Below, piece by piece: positions 34,206 to 43,077 of a stretch of DNA of 64,000 nt; position 1 is the first letter of the stretch, and each line of letters begins with the position of its first letter. The notes beneath the pieces are model-generated. The model was given only the letters and a program-made list of their open reading frames with translations, did not search any database and was not told the origin of the DNA. The translations under genes were made by a program, and so were the position numbers. The stretch lies in assembly GCF_000969885.1 (NCBI RefSeq), contig NZ_CP009501.1:1116001-1180000 (forward strand). The letters run 5' to 3'. The stretch is from Methanosarcina thermophila TM-1 (GTDB lineage: Archaea > Halobacteriota > Methanosarcinia > Methanosarcinales > Methanosarcinaceae).

Positions 34206-34550
34206 TTAAAATAAGATAACGGAGTCTGAGTTTTCCATCTCTTCTAGAAAATCCTCTTCATCTACAAGTTCTATGGTCTCTATAAGAATTTCACCAAAAA
34301 GACCCCTTTCAATCAGTGAGGGTTCATGCACAATTACTCTTAACTCTCCATATGAGTAAAGGATGTCTGAGAGGTTTGGCATTCCAAGATTTGTGCTGTC
34401 CTGGTCAGCAGCTGCAAGATAAACTCCATCTCCATAAAGGCCGAGAGTTACGTTCATTCCCATAAGACTTACTGCAGCTGCATTTAATGCTCCAAAGGCT
34501 TTTTCAGTGCCGTATGGGGCAGTGTCCAGCAGATAGAAAACTGAGTTCAT
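34206..34550 (-). CDS. DsrF/TusC-like protein
   Basis: A 114-residue protein with VFYLLDTAPYGTEKAFGALNAAAVSL, MNVTLGLYGDGVYLAA and ELRVIVHEPSLIERGL, the pattern of the middle subunit of DsrEFH/TusBCD complexes. The cysteine is absent, as in many TusC proteins. GAGGT precedes ATG 34550. The 15-base gap to the DsrH-like gene suggests one operon and a hetero-hexamer. Confidence 0.75.
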   Translation of the reverse strand: MNSVFYLLDTAPYGTEKAFGALNAAAVSLMGMNVTLGLYGDGVYLAAADQDSTNLGMPNLSDILYSYGELRVIVHEPSLIERGLFGEILIETIELVDEEDFLEEMENSDSVILF

Positions 34551-34573
34551 AGTTCAGACCTCGTTTCTGGAGT

Positions 34574-34954
34574 TTATCTTGACAGTGATATTACTCTATC
34601 ACTCTTTTTCAGCATTTCTGCGAGTTCGTAAAGACTGGAGATCTTTATTCCGGGAAGGTAGTCTTTGCAGTTACTTCCTTTCAAAGTATTCTCTTCTGCG
34701 ATATAACCTCGTGCAGCAGCACATCTTGCACATGCCCTGATAACAGCGCCTTTCTCTGCCAGTCCGGTGAAGAGTTCACCTGCGCTGGCAAAAAAGGATG
34801 GGTTCTGGCCTCTTTTGGGTATGTGCACTGCATCCAGGTAAAGGAATATGTTCACATGATATCGTTTAAGTGCTTCTTCAGCTAGTTTGCAGGCTATTTC
34901 GGTATATTCTGAAATATAAGGGCCATCGGTAAGTACTATAGTAAGCGTCTTCAA
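34574..34954 (-). CDS. DsrE/TusD-like protein
   Basis: I use TTG 34954, because GGAGG lies six bases ahead of it, whereas the frame opening at 34966 overlaps that site. The 126-residue product has LTIVLTDGPYISEYTEIACKLAEEAL, NIFLYLDAVHIPK, and GAVIRACARCAAARGY, with two cysteines (C-A-R-C) at the active place of DsrE/TusD. It is followed by the DsrF-like and DsrH-like genes. Persulfide carrier is the usual role; here a metalloid-binding or sulfur-transfer role is possible. Confidence 0.76.
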   Translation of the reverse strand: MKTLTIVLTDGPYISEYTEIACKLAEEALKRYHVNIFLYLDAVHIPKRGQNPSFFASAGELFTGLAEKGAVIRACARCAAARGYIAEENTLKGSNCKDYLPGIKISSLYELAEMLKKSDRVISLSR

Positions 34955-34989
34955 AGTTTCCTCCAAACAAACTATATTTTATTAATATT

Positions 34990-35787
34990 TTAGATGTAAT
35001 TAACCAAAACCTCAAGATGCTCTTGATTATTTACGTACTCCGGCTCTTTAAGGGGTGTGCACAATTCCAGAGCTGCCTGTCTAGCCATAAGCTTGATGGC
35101 AAAGCTGTAACATCCCTGCTCGCCACATCTGCCACAGTTGGTTTGGGGCAGGTGTTTATATATCTCCATAAGATTAACCTTTACCTTTTCTCTGGGAGCT
35201 GGAGCTTCGCCTTTTGCAATAGCCTCATTGATAGTACTCTTCAATCTTTCAAGTTCTTGTTTAGCTTCGTTTTCGTTTTTGACCATTCTGATGGAAACTT
35301 TCCCGCTACCGTAAATAGTTGTGATGATTTCTCCTTTTTGAATTATCAAGCTATCTTTTCTATCTGAATAACTACTTCTTTGAAAGAGAGTTACAAGGAG
35401 TTTCAAAACTCTACCAAGTGGTGGAGTTATATTTGCACTTATCCTGAGTCTTGAGGCATCAGCTATGCAGGGCAAAACCTGTCTGATACTTGCAATCTCT
35501 ATTGGCTTTGCCTGTGAGAAATCAGTGATTTCCTCAGGATTTGACTCTTTTTTACCTTTCAGGAAATTCCTTCCGTACTCACTTAACTTTACAGCTTCTT
35601 CTTCTAGCTCGATAAGGCCCGCATCTTTGAGAATCTTGAGATGGAAATTAAGAGATGACTTTCCAACTATCTCTTCGATTTCCCTGGTACTTCTATCGCC
35701 GTTTCCCAAGAAATTAATTATTTTCCTCCGAGTACCATTTGCTACAGCGAAATTTACCAGTTTTGTTTCACTCGCGTTTTCTGGCAC
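34990..35787 (-). CDS. HTH regulator with C-terminal 4Fe-4S domain
   Basis: The 265-residue product has an ArsR-like winged helix (about 1-75: FAVANGTRRKIINFLG, SSLNFHLKILKDAGLIE), a middle part of about 100 residues ending in a helical EAKQELERLKSTIN, and a C-terminal block LPQTNCGRCGEQGCYSFAIKLMARQAALELC, which is the FeS domain (PF04060) known from corrinoid FeS proteins. It may sense iron-sulfur state, oxygen or metalloid. GTG 35787 is preferred with AGGTG ahead. It is 35 bases upstream of the DsrE-like gene, so probably the first gene of that operon. Paralogue at 36111. Confidence 0.8.
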   Translation of the reverse strand: MPENASETKLVNFAVANGTRRKIINFLGNGDRSTREIEEIVGKSSLNFHLKILKDAGLIELEEEAVKLSEYGRNFLKGKKESNPEEITDFSQAKPIEIASIRQVLPCIADASRLRISANITPPLGRVLKLLVTLFQRSSYSDRKDSLIIQKGEIITTIYGSGKVSIRMVKNENEAKQELERLKSTINEAIAKGEAPAPREKVKVNLMEIYKHLPQTNCGRCGEQGCYSFAIKLMARQAALELCTPLKEPEYVNNQEHLEVLVNYI

Positions 35788-35796
35788 GTTTAACAC

Positions 35797-36110
35797 CTAC
35801 TCAAAAGTTAAAGGTCAGGTTTTCTAATCCTATTCACAGAATCAGAAACCTTTGTTATGAGCGAAATTAACCTCTTCAAGACCAATTTATCCAGTAAATG
35901 ATCTATGAATTGGTTTTATAAAAACCCGAAAGTTAAATATCAAGAAAGGCTGATATTGAAACTGTTTGATCAGTTTATTGTATAAAAAAGTGGATAATGG
36001 ACATTAATGAAGTAAGGTAAACAAAATTTATTCAGCTCCTCCTTTTAATATATAGTTCTTTTCTTAACGTCTCTAATTACATAGATCATATTTTTATAGA
36101 CATCATTGGA
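35797..36110. other. Promoter region of the HTH-FeS/Dsr-like operon
   Basis: 314 bases between the two HTH-FeS genes. On the minus strand it has the palindrome at 35937-35956 and then GGGTTTTTATAAAACC, a TATA box at about 35914-35925. Otherwise AT-rich with no gene seen. Confidence 0.55.
35937..35956. promoter_or_regulatory. ArsR-type site upstream of the TATA box (HTH-FeS gene 1)
   Basis: ATATCAA-GAAAGG-CTGATAT, one mismatch in the second arm. On the minus strand it comes before the TATA box, in the place of an activator site, unlike the others in the island. Confidence 0.6.
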
Positions 36111-36908
36111 TCAGATATAAGCAGTTAAGACCTGCAAATGCTCCTGATTGAGTGCATATTGCGACTCTTTAAGTGGTGTACATTTCTCTAGAGAAGCTTC
36201 ACCACTCATCAGCTTTATTGCAAAAGTATAGCAGCTCTGTTCACCGCACTTTCCACAGTTAGTCTGAGGCAGATATTTGTAGATCTCCATAGGTTCTACC
36301 CTGACTTTTTCCCTGGGAGCTGGAGCTACGCCTTTTACAATAGCATCATTGATGGTGCTCTTCAAGTTCTGGAGAGATTCTTTGGCTTCACCCTCACTTT
36401 TTATCATTGTCATGGTTACTTTTCCAGTGCCGTAAATAGTTGTAATAATCTCTCCTTTTTGAATTATCAGAGCGTTTATTTTGTCAGAATATTTACCTCT
36501 AGGAAAGAGTGGCTCAAAAACCTTAAGGGTTCCACCTAGGGGAGGAGCTATGTTTGCAATTACCCTGAACTTTGAAGAATCAGCTATACAGGGTAAAAGC
36601 TGCCTGACTTCGGTAACATCTATCGATTTTACCTGAGAAAGATCTGCAGTTTTATCCATACTTTTCTCTTCTTTTTCTTTAAGGAAATTTCTGCCATATT
36701 CGCTTAGCTTTACAGTCCCTTCTCCCATCTCAATTAAACTTGCCTGCTGAAGAAGCTTAAGATGGAAATCAAGCATGGACTTCCCTACCTCTCCTCCAAC
36801 TTCTTCAGTACTTTTGTCTCCTGTCGATAAGAAGTTCATTATCTTCCGTCGGGTAACATTAGACATCGCATTGTTTACCAGTTTTATCTCATTGGGATTT
36901 CCAGGCAT
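36111..36908 (-). CDS. HTH regulator with C-terminal 4Fe-4S domain (paralogue)
   Basis: The 265-residue product is a close paralogue of the gene at 34990-35787: NAMSNVTRRKIMNFLS, LDFHLKLLQQASLIEMG in the winged helix, then KSIDVTEVRQLLPCIAD and PQTNCGKCGEQSCYTFAIKLMSGEASLEKC as the FeS domain. ATG 36908 has AGGTGG ahead. The two genes share promoter form with a palindrome ahead of a TATA-like box. Tandem duplication is likely. Role: redox- or metal-sensing regulator, inferred. Confidence 0.8.
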   Translation of the reverse strand: MPGNPNEIKLVNNAMSNVTRRKIMNFLSTGDKSTEEVGGEVGKSMLDFHLKLLQQASLIEMGEGTVKLSEYGRNFLKEKEEKSMDKTADLSQVKSIDVTEVRQLLPCIADSSKFRVIANIAPPLGGTLKVFEPLFPRGKYSDKINALIIQKGEIITTIYGTGKVTMTMIKSEGEAKESLQNLKSTINDAIVKGVAPAPREKVRVEPMEIYKYLPQTNCGKCGEQSCYTFAIKLMSGEASLEKCTPLKESQYALNQEHLQVLTAYI

Positions 36909-36917
36909 CTTTACCAC

Positions 36918-37883
36918 CTACAAGAGTTATAGAAGTTTAATTAATTTTCAGAAGTAAAAATATCAAGTATTTTTTATCTCAAAAACAAAAATTCGATTCC
37001 CTTAATCGATATGAATTTAGTTCATAAAAACCCCCAAGACAGGTATCAAAAAAGATTGATATGAAATGCTGGAGTTTAGCTTATTCATTTAATCTTTCAA
37101 GATCTAATTCTGACAAGTACCTTTTCTGTCAGTTATGCCAAACTCATCAAAATAAGAGTGGAAGGTTAAGAGTAATAATTACTTAAATGTAAGGGATGGA
37201 TGTAGTAACTTTAACACAGCTTCTTGGTGTACTAAAGTTTTTGTGGAAAGTGTGAGATCTAATATTTTCCTTTTATTTTTTTCTCAATAAATATTTTATA
37301 CGCAAACCTAAATGCAGTTGAAAAGATCTCAAGAAAACCTTGTATTCAATTTTTCTATCGAGTATATGATTTACTTATGACAGTTGAGAAATGACTGTAA
37401 CGTTATTAGAACGGTTTATCAATTTAGGCACTTATTTTTATACAGCCAAGAAAATAGGCAGCATTATACCTGTTAATAGATCTTCGGTATTAAAATAATG
37501 AATTATAAAATTATTTTACGGCGTGTTTAAATATTTGTTGGTTACTATTACAATAAGCCGATGCTCTAAAATCATATTCTCTAACTATTATAATTACTTA
37601 TATTTACATATCTCGCAAAATTTATATTATTGTGCTTCCTTATACACATTCACAATTATCATTGTGACTCCTATTACCATAAATACCAAGTATGAGGTAA
37701 CGGCTGCAAGTTATTTATCTTTTTTCCGGGAATCCGAAAAACTGATTGGAATAGTTGAGTTAACCGTATCTTTAGCTTATTTCTAATACAGTCCAGAAAT
37801 TTTTCTAATCAATAATTTTTATAAAGAATCCTTTTTCTAAGGTTGGGGATTATTTTAATATTATCAGTGTATAATACAAGCGC
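36918..37883. other. Long AT-rich spacer
   Basis: About 960 bases. It has the HTH-FeS 2 promoter with its palindrome (37043-37062) at the left and then no credible gene; a frame at 37523-37786 is low complexity and has no ribosome-binding site. The border between the arsenic island and the magnesium-transport genes lies here. Confidence 0.5.
37043..37062. promoter_or_regulatory. ArsR-type site upstream of the HTH-FeS gene 2 promoter
   Basis: GTATCAA-AAAAGA-TTGATAT. The bases around it (CATAAAAACCC before, TATGAAA after) match those around the 35937 site, so the promoter was duplicated with the gene. Confidence 0.65.
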
Positions 37884-38510
37884 ATGCCCCCAGAGTCTCA
37901 AAGGGATGAAGATATTTTCGAGTCCCAGTATATTGATAAATACCTCAGCGAGTACGCTAGTGTTTCGTCAATAGTACGTGAGGCGCTACCCTTTGAACTT
38001 ATTGCCACTGTAGGGGGAGTTATAGCAGGGATAATCTTTTCGGGGATGACAGCCGAACTTGAGATGATTCCTGGACTGCTTGTGATTTATCCCGGCGTGC
38101 TGGGGCTTCGAGGAAATATTTCATCTACTCTTGGCTCAAGGCTTGGCAGTGCAATCCACCTTGGGCTGATTACAGACCTTGACAGGCGTAATCCCGAACT
38201 CATGAATAATATCTATGGCTCCCTTATCCTGAGTGTTATTATTGCCATAGTTCTCGGAGTTCTGGGGCACTATGTGACCCTTGCCTTGGGCTTCGAAAGT
38301 GCAGGTGTCCTTAAACTTACCCTTATCTGTGTGATTTCAGCCTTTACATCCGGGATAATTCTCTCGATTATTGCGGCTCTGCTGGCTATAGGAATGTTCA
38401 GGTTCGGCTTTGATCCTGACAACGTTGTAACGCCTTCGATTGCAACCCTGGGAGATATTGTCTCCATGCTCATGCTTTTCATCTCGGCAAAACTGGTGGT
38501 GATGCTTTGA
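37884..38510 (+). CDS. MgtE/SLC41-type divalent cation transporter, first half
   Basis: The 208-residue protein holds one five-helix MgtE repeat: VREALPFELIATVGGVIAGIIF, PGVLGLRGNISSTLGSRLGSAIH (the conserved G-N-X-G-type loop that binds ions) and an ending FGFDPDNVVTPSIATLGDIVSMLM, with the DPD and P of the family. No cytoplasmic CBS domain. It overlaps the second half at 38507 by four bases, so the two make a heterodimeric transporter for Mg2+ or similar ions. Confidence 0.88.
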   Translation: MPPESQRDEDIFESQYIDKYLSEYASVSSIVREALPFELIATVGGVIAGIIFSGMTAELEMIPGLLVIYPGVLGLRGNISSTLGSRLGSAIHLGLITDLDRRNPELMNNIYGSLILSVIIAIVLGVLGHYVTLALGFESAGVLKLTLICVISAFTSGIILSIIAALLAIGMFRFGFDPDNVVTPSIATLGDIVSMLMLFISAKLVVML

Positions 38511-39085
38511 CGAAAGAAGAACATCAGACTCCGTATTATACGATAGAGGGCATCATTCAGCGTGGGCTTCCTGTACTTATCATCACATGTATAATGTCAA
38601 TTCTCGTAGGGCAGATTCTGAACTCAAGAGAAGAAAGCCTTATATCCATGCCAGCGATACTGATTCTTATTCCATCCCTTATCAAGATCGGGGGAGATAC
38701 CGGCAGCATGCTTGGGGCAAGGCTCTCATCGGCTCTCCATATGGGGCTTGGGGATAATCTTAGAAGTAACCCAGTTGTACGCAACAGCGTAATTGCTGCT
38801 TCAATTGTAGGGTTTATTTCATCGATTTCTGTCAGCATACTGGTCTTTCTGGCAAGCAGCTTGTTTGGCTTCGGAATGCCTCTTCTCACCCTCCTGCAAA
38901 TCAGCCTGATAGCTGTTGCTATAGAGCTTGCAGTTGTTTATTCCGCAACGGTAGCCATCGCCTTTGCCTCCCACCGATTTGGGATCGATCCGGATGATAC
39001 AGTTATACCTTTCATAGCAAGCCTTGGAGACCTGGTCGGCGTTGCAGGAATTTTAATAGCCCTGAATCTGTTAGAAATTTTATAA
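38507..39085 (+). CDS. MgtE/SLC41-type divalent cation transporter, second half
   Basis: The 192-residue protein is the paralogous second repeat: LISMPAILILIPSLIKIGGDTGSMLGARLSSALHMGLG and FGIDPDDTVIPFIASLGDLVG. Translation starts at TTG 38507, overlapping the TGA of the first half (TTGA). The pair is equal to a fused SLC41-like transporter. A GC-rich stem (CAGGC / GCCTG, 39142-39159) follows the gene. The next gene (39237) is a PhoU/TrkA-C regulator which probably controls the channel. Confidence 0.88.
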   Translation: MTKEEHQTPYYTIEGIIQRGLPVLIITCIMSILVGQILNSREESLISMPAILILIPSLIKIGGDTGSMLGARLSSALHMGLGDNLRSNPVVRNSVIAASIVGFISSISVSILVFLASSLFGFGMPLLTLLQISLIAVAIELAVVYSATVAIAFASHRFGIDPDDTVIPFIASLGDLVGVAGILIALNLLEIL

Positions 39086-39236
39086 ACAATGTTTTAATTA
39101 AAAGCTAGTTATACTATTATTCAATTTTATTATATTCCATCCAGGCTCTTGAGCGCCTGAATAATTCAAAAATTAATAATTACTATGAAGTATATACTCA
39201 TAGATACCAACATAAGGTAGAGTTGATATAGAGACT

Positions 39237-40436
39237 ATGTTCCCTAAAGAATTCAGATACAGTCCAAAGAATATCAAAGATCTTTTGACTGAGATGAAGG
39301 ATACTTCCGAACTCATGGTAGATCTTGCATACACTGCAATGATCTATGATGACGAGGATATTGCACAAGAGGTACTCAATCTTGAAGACAAGATGGATAC
39401 CCTCGATTACCATATAAAAATGGCTGCGATGTTAAGCACACGCAGGGTTGACGAAGCCGAAGGGCTCCTTGGTGTTTTACAGGTTGCTGCGTGTTCAGAA
39501 AATATCGCAAATGCCGCTGGGGATATTGCGAAAATTGTGCTCATGAATATGGGCATTCCGATGGAGCTGAAAGTTGCTCTCAGGGAAGCAGAAGAAACCG
39601 TAGTCAGGGCAACAATCGCCGAGGAATCTGTAATGGCAGGACGTACACTTGGCGATCTCGAGCTTGACCTTGAGACAGGCATGTGGGTCATTGCTATTCG
39701 GAGAAATGAAGACTGGATTTATGATCCTGACAAGGAAACTCGCCTGCGCCAGGGTGACGTTCTGATTGCCAGAGGGCATGATGAAGGAGTCCCTCTTTTC
39801 TTCGAAATGGCCACGACAAGGAAATTTATCCCGAAAGAAATCGAGCATGATAAGATCTTAAAAGATCTTGAGCATGCCGTGGATATTATCGTGGATATGA
39901 AGAATATGTCCGAACTGTCTGTAGGGCTTGCATACTCAGCTATTCTCTTTGACAATGAAGACATAGCATATGAGGTCAGTGCCCTGGAATCCGAAATGGA
40001 CTCCATGAAATACGAACTCCAGCACTGGGTACTTGAGACTGCAAAGCATGTTGAGGATGTAAACATTCTCAGGGGAATTCTGCACCTTGCAAGTGCTTCA
40101 GAAGCGATTTCTGACGCTGCCTACGAAATTGCGGATACCGTACTTAGGGATATTGAACTCCACCCAATTATTACTCTCGCAGTCAGGAATTCCGAAGAGG
40201 TTATAACCAGGCTCCAGGTTGAGAAATGTTCTCCCATAGTCGGAAAGACTTTCTATGAGCTGAAGCTTGAGACGGAAACCGGACTTCATGTAATGGCAAT
40301 CAAGAGAGATGACCGCTGGGTCTATGCTCCAAAAGGGAATACTGTTATCCAGGCAGGAGATATGCTCATTGCACGAGGCTCAAGAATTGGCGAAGGGGCA
40401 CTTATAGAGATGTGTGAGTGCAAACTGGACCAGTAA
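39237..40436 (+). CDS. Tandem PhoU-TrkA_C regulatory protein
   Basis: The 399-residue protein is an internal duplication. Residues about 10-100 form a PhoU-like helical bundle (LTEMKDTSELMVDLAYTAM), then a TrkA_C domain about 115-185 (GRTLGDLELDLETGMWVIAIRRNEDW, LRQGDVLIARG). The same order repeats at about 210-300 (VDMKNMSELSVGLAYSAI) and 320-395 (VGKTFYELKLETETGLHVMAI). It likely binds a ligand or nucleotide and gates the MgtE-type pair upstream, 151 bases away. Soluble, cytoplasmic. Confidence 0.88.
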   Translation: MFPKEFRYSPKNIKDLLTEMKDTSELMVDLAYTAMIYDDEDIAQEVLNLEDKMDTLDYHIKMAAMLSTRRVDEAEGLLGVLQVAACSENIANAAGDIAKIVLMNMGIPMELKVALREAEETVVRATIAEESVMAGRTLGDLELDLETGMWVIAIRRNEDWIYDPDKETRLRQGDVLIARGHDEGVPLFFEMATTRKFIPKEIEHDKILKDLEHAVDIIVDMKNMSELSVGLAYSAILFDNEDIAYEVSALESEMDSMKYELQHWVLETAKHVEDVNILRGILHLASASEAISDAAYEIADTVLRDIELHPIITLAVRNSEEVITRLQVEKCSPIVGKTFYELKLETETGLHVMAIKRDDRWVYAPKGNTVIQAGDMLIARGSRIGEGALIEMCECKLDQ

Positions 40437-40712
40437 CTTCACCCCTAACCCTAAAATTCGCCGTAGCAAACCCTCTCATACAGGTTAATTAAGGACAGTT
40501 TACAGGAGGTATAACTGAGATATAGCTTCCAGGCTGTCTTATAACTTCTCGTAATCTCACAATAGCACATTCCATCGGGCTGTTGTGGGCTTGTCTCTGT
40601 AAAGTACTCCAGAACAGCAGGCTTCGAACCATTCTCTAACTTTTTTTGAAAGCTTGCAATATTCTTAACTTTTATACAACTGGTTGCATATTACTATGTG
40701 GGAGTTTTGAGT

Positions 40713-41591
40713 ATGGTAGTTGTAGGTCTTTCAAGAAATAAAGATACTCTGGAGTCAGTAAGAGAGGCAGTTGAGCTCGCAGGAGGGCTTGGAATAGAAG
40801 AAGGATCCACTGTACTGATCCGCCCTAACGCAAACACCGCAGACCTGCCTCCTGGCTCTACAAATCCAGAAGTACTGAAGGGAGCTATACGGGAAGCAAA
40901 GAAATGCAATCCGGGAAAAATTATTGTTGCCGAAAAGTCGATGACCACGCTGGATACTGAGATGGTACTCAGGAAGCTTGGGCTCTGGCAGGCGGCTGAA
41001 GCCGAAGGAGTGGATGAGATTCTTACCTTTGACCACATGAAACGCTCACATGTGAAACCTGAAGGCGCTTTTTCCTGGCCCGAGGGATTTTACGTTCCTG
41101 AGTTTCTGGCTTCTGTGGATTACGTGATTGCACTTCCTGTTATCAAGACCCACTGGACTGCAACATTTACCATGGGCTTGAAATCCCAGATCAGCATAAC
41201 TGCAGATCGTGACAGGAGACAGCTTCCTCACGGTCAGCACAAATACGTGCTTTTCGGGAACATGATTGCCGAATCAAACCTTGTCTACAAACCTGACTTT
41301 TACATCTCAGACGCCACGAAATGTTTTGTGACTGGCGGACCTGACATGGGAACCCTTAAAGAGCCTGGCATTGTAATGGCATGCTCTGATGTAATTGCAA
41401 ATGATGTTGTAGGGCTTGCTCTGCTGAAAACCCTTGGGACTGTTCCGAAAATTCAGGAACACTCGGTATGGGCTCAGCCCCAGATCAGAAGAGCAGTAGA
41501 ACTTGGACTGGGGATACGCAGCAGAGAAGAAATAACAATAAAAAGCTCAGGAATTGAGGAGATTGAAGAAATTCTTGCTAATCTTACCTGA
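40713..41591 (+). CDS. DUF362-domain protein
   Basis: I use ATG 40713 (GGGAG at 40700-40704); a GTG at 40698 has none. The 292-residue product has the DUF362 pattern: an opening GLSRNKD, GSTVLIRPNANT, GKIIVAEKSMTTLD, YVIALPVIKTHWTATFTMGLKSQ and DVIANDVVGLALLK. Related proteins are redox or ferredoxin-linked and some are radical enzymes, but no activity is known for this group. No ferredoxin domain is attached. Stands alone. Confidence 0.82.
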   Translation: MVVVGLSRNKDTLESVREAVELAGGLGIEEGSTVLIRPNANTADLPPGSTNPEVLKGAIREAKKCNPGKIIVAEKSMTTLDTEMVLRKLGLWQAAEAEGVDEILTFDHMKRSHVKPEGAFSWPEGFYVPEFLASVDYVIALPVIKTHWTATFTMGLKSQISITADRDRRQLPHGQHKYVLFGNMIAESNLVYKPDFYISDATKCFVTGGPDMGTLKEPGIVMACSDVIANDVVGLALLKTLGTVPKIQEHSVWAQPQIRRAVELGLGIRSREEITIKSSGIEEIEEILANLT

Positions 41592-41942
41592 CAACGCGGT
41601 CTGGAAGTTTTAAAAGGAAGCTATAGATTGACAGGTCACAAGAAGTCTGATTTCCGTTTTTTCTCCAATTTAAAATTTTTGCTTTTCAGAACAGAAATTT
41701 TAACAATCCTTAAAAAAGAATATTCAGGTAAGTGTTTACAGAATAAAAGTCCTCATATATAAAATTAACAGAGCCTAGCAATTTTTTAGCAATTTTACAG
41801 GGGTTTAGAGTAACTTTATCATGTTCAATTTTCGAATTTCTTTGCTTTTACTTCTCTTTTTTTCAAGACTGTGGAAATATGCTTACATGTCACCATAATT
41901 TATTTATTTTCGACTTTCCCATAGATTATTGGGGAATTTTCA
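41592..41942. other. Intergenic region
   Basis: 351 bases, AT-rich; a TATA-like TTTATTTATTTTC at about 41900 may drive the zinc-ribbon gene. No other feature seen. Confidence 0.4.
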
Positions 41943-42149
41943 ATGAAATGTGAAGCTTGTGGAGTAGAAAGTGAGGAAAAGTACTGCATGGAATGTGGCA
42001 AAGTAATGAACGAAGTTGTAAGACGGGTAGGAGAAGCCCGCTGGGCTGCAATAGATGATTGTTCGTTTATCTATCCGCTTGTCCAGCGTGTAGCTAAAGG
42101 AGAGGCTACAGTCAATGACATAATTCAGGCTCTTGAAGTAGAAGACTGA
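41943..42149 (+). CDS. Small zinc-ribbon protein, 68 aa
   Basis: The N-terminus MKCEACGVESEEKYCMECGK has four cysteines in the order C-X2-C-X9-C-X2-C, a zinc ribbon. A helical tail (VVRRVGEARWAAIDD, then VNDIIQALEVED) follows. This looks like a small regulator or adaptor protein; I do not know a specific function. Well separated on both sides, with good coding composition. Confidence 0.7.
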   Translation: MKCEACGVESEEKYCMECGKVMNEVVRRVGEARWAAIDDCSFIYPLVQRVAKGEATVNDIIQALEVED

Positions 42150-42220
42150 TTCCGGTTCTCAAGGAATATCAGCTTACGGCTTCTTGAGACAGCTGTTGGG
42201 TTTTTTAAATTTACCTTCCA

Positions 42221-42350
42221 GCAGGCATCATGTTAGCTGAGAGAGCTTGACTGATGCCTGCCGGATTGCAGCTGGGGGTACAAGCATGCCTGAGTTAAGC
42301 CTTAAATCAAACCTCAAAATTGACTTTAAGGCTCAATCTTTTGAGATTAA
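42221..42350. repeat. Series of stem-loops in the leader of the PEBP gene
   Basis: GCAGGCATCA (42221-42230) pairs with TGATGCCTGC (42252-42261); GCCTTAAA (42299-42306) pairs with TTTAAGGC (42325-42332); CTCAATCTTTTGAG follows. The first may be the end of the zinc-ribbon transcript, the others part of the next leader. Confidence 0.45.
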
Positions 42351-42443
42351 ATCTTAGTGCATGCCACGTGGCCTAGCCTTAAGATTATATCTCTTTAGCT
42401 TTAATATTACATTGTTGAGCAGTCTTCCTGCTGTCAGGAGCTG

Positions 42444-43055
42444 ATGCCATATATGAACAGAAAAGCCGGTACAGTTATTCTGATATTCTTGCTTGCAGGA
42501 GTGCTCTTTACATCGGGATGTGTTCAAAATGAGAAGGCAGAGTCACCTGTAAAGGCAGAGACACCTGTAAATAATGAATCTGCCGAAGCCGGCAAAGGGG
42601 ACGAAAACATGAATATTAAAAGTATAAAGGTTTTTAGCAGCGCATTTGCAGCTAATGGTAGTATTCCAGGAAAGTATACCTGTGACGGAATAAATGTAAA
42701 CCCGCCTCTGGAATTTGAAGGTATTCCTGAAGAAGCCGAAAGTTTGGTGCTTATAGTAGACGACCCTGATGCTCCCATGAAAACTTTTACACACTGGATT
42801 GTCTGGAATATTGAACCTGTGGCAAAAATAGAGGAAGACAGCATACCTGGGGTTGAAGGAATAAATGATTTCAAAAAAATAGGATATGGCGGACCATGTC
42901 CATCCTCGGGCACACACAGGTATTTCTTCCGGGTTTATGCTCTGGACAAGCAGCTCGACCTTAAAGCAGGTGCAGGGAGAAAAGAGCTTGAGAATGAAAT
43001 GATAGGACATATTATTGCCGAAGGGGAATTAATGGGGAAATACAGCAAAAAATAA
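42444..43055 (+). CDS. PEBP-family (YbhB/YbcL) lipoprotein
   Basis: The 203-residue protein has a signal helix and lipobox-like TSGC at about residues 19-26, then a Glu/Thr-rich linker. The PEBP domain shows IPGKYTCDGINVNPPLEF, VLIVDDPDAP, THWIVWNI and GYGGPCPSSGTHRYFFRVYAL, all family hallmarks. It may bind lipids or phosphate groups outside the membrane. Start could be ATG 42444 or 42453 (AGGAG at 42436). It is 22 bases ahead of msrA. Confidence 0.9.
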   Translation: MPYMNRKAGTVILIFLLAGVLFTSGCVQNEKAESPVKAETPVNNESAEAGKGDENMNIKSIKVFSSAFAANGSIPGKYTCDGINVNPPLEFEGIPEEAESLVLIVDDPDAPMKTFTHWIVWNIEPVAKIEEDSIPGVEGINDFKKIGYGGPCPSSGTHRYFFRVYALDKQLDLKAGAGRKELENEMIGHIIAEGELMGKYSKK

Positions 43056-43077
43056 TCTTTCTTAAGGGGGGAAGAGA

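Noticed and set aside
37523-37786. 87-codon frame rich in Tyr/Ile/Ser
   Set aside because: AT-driven composition, no ribosome-binding site, no recognisable domain.
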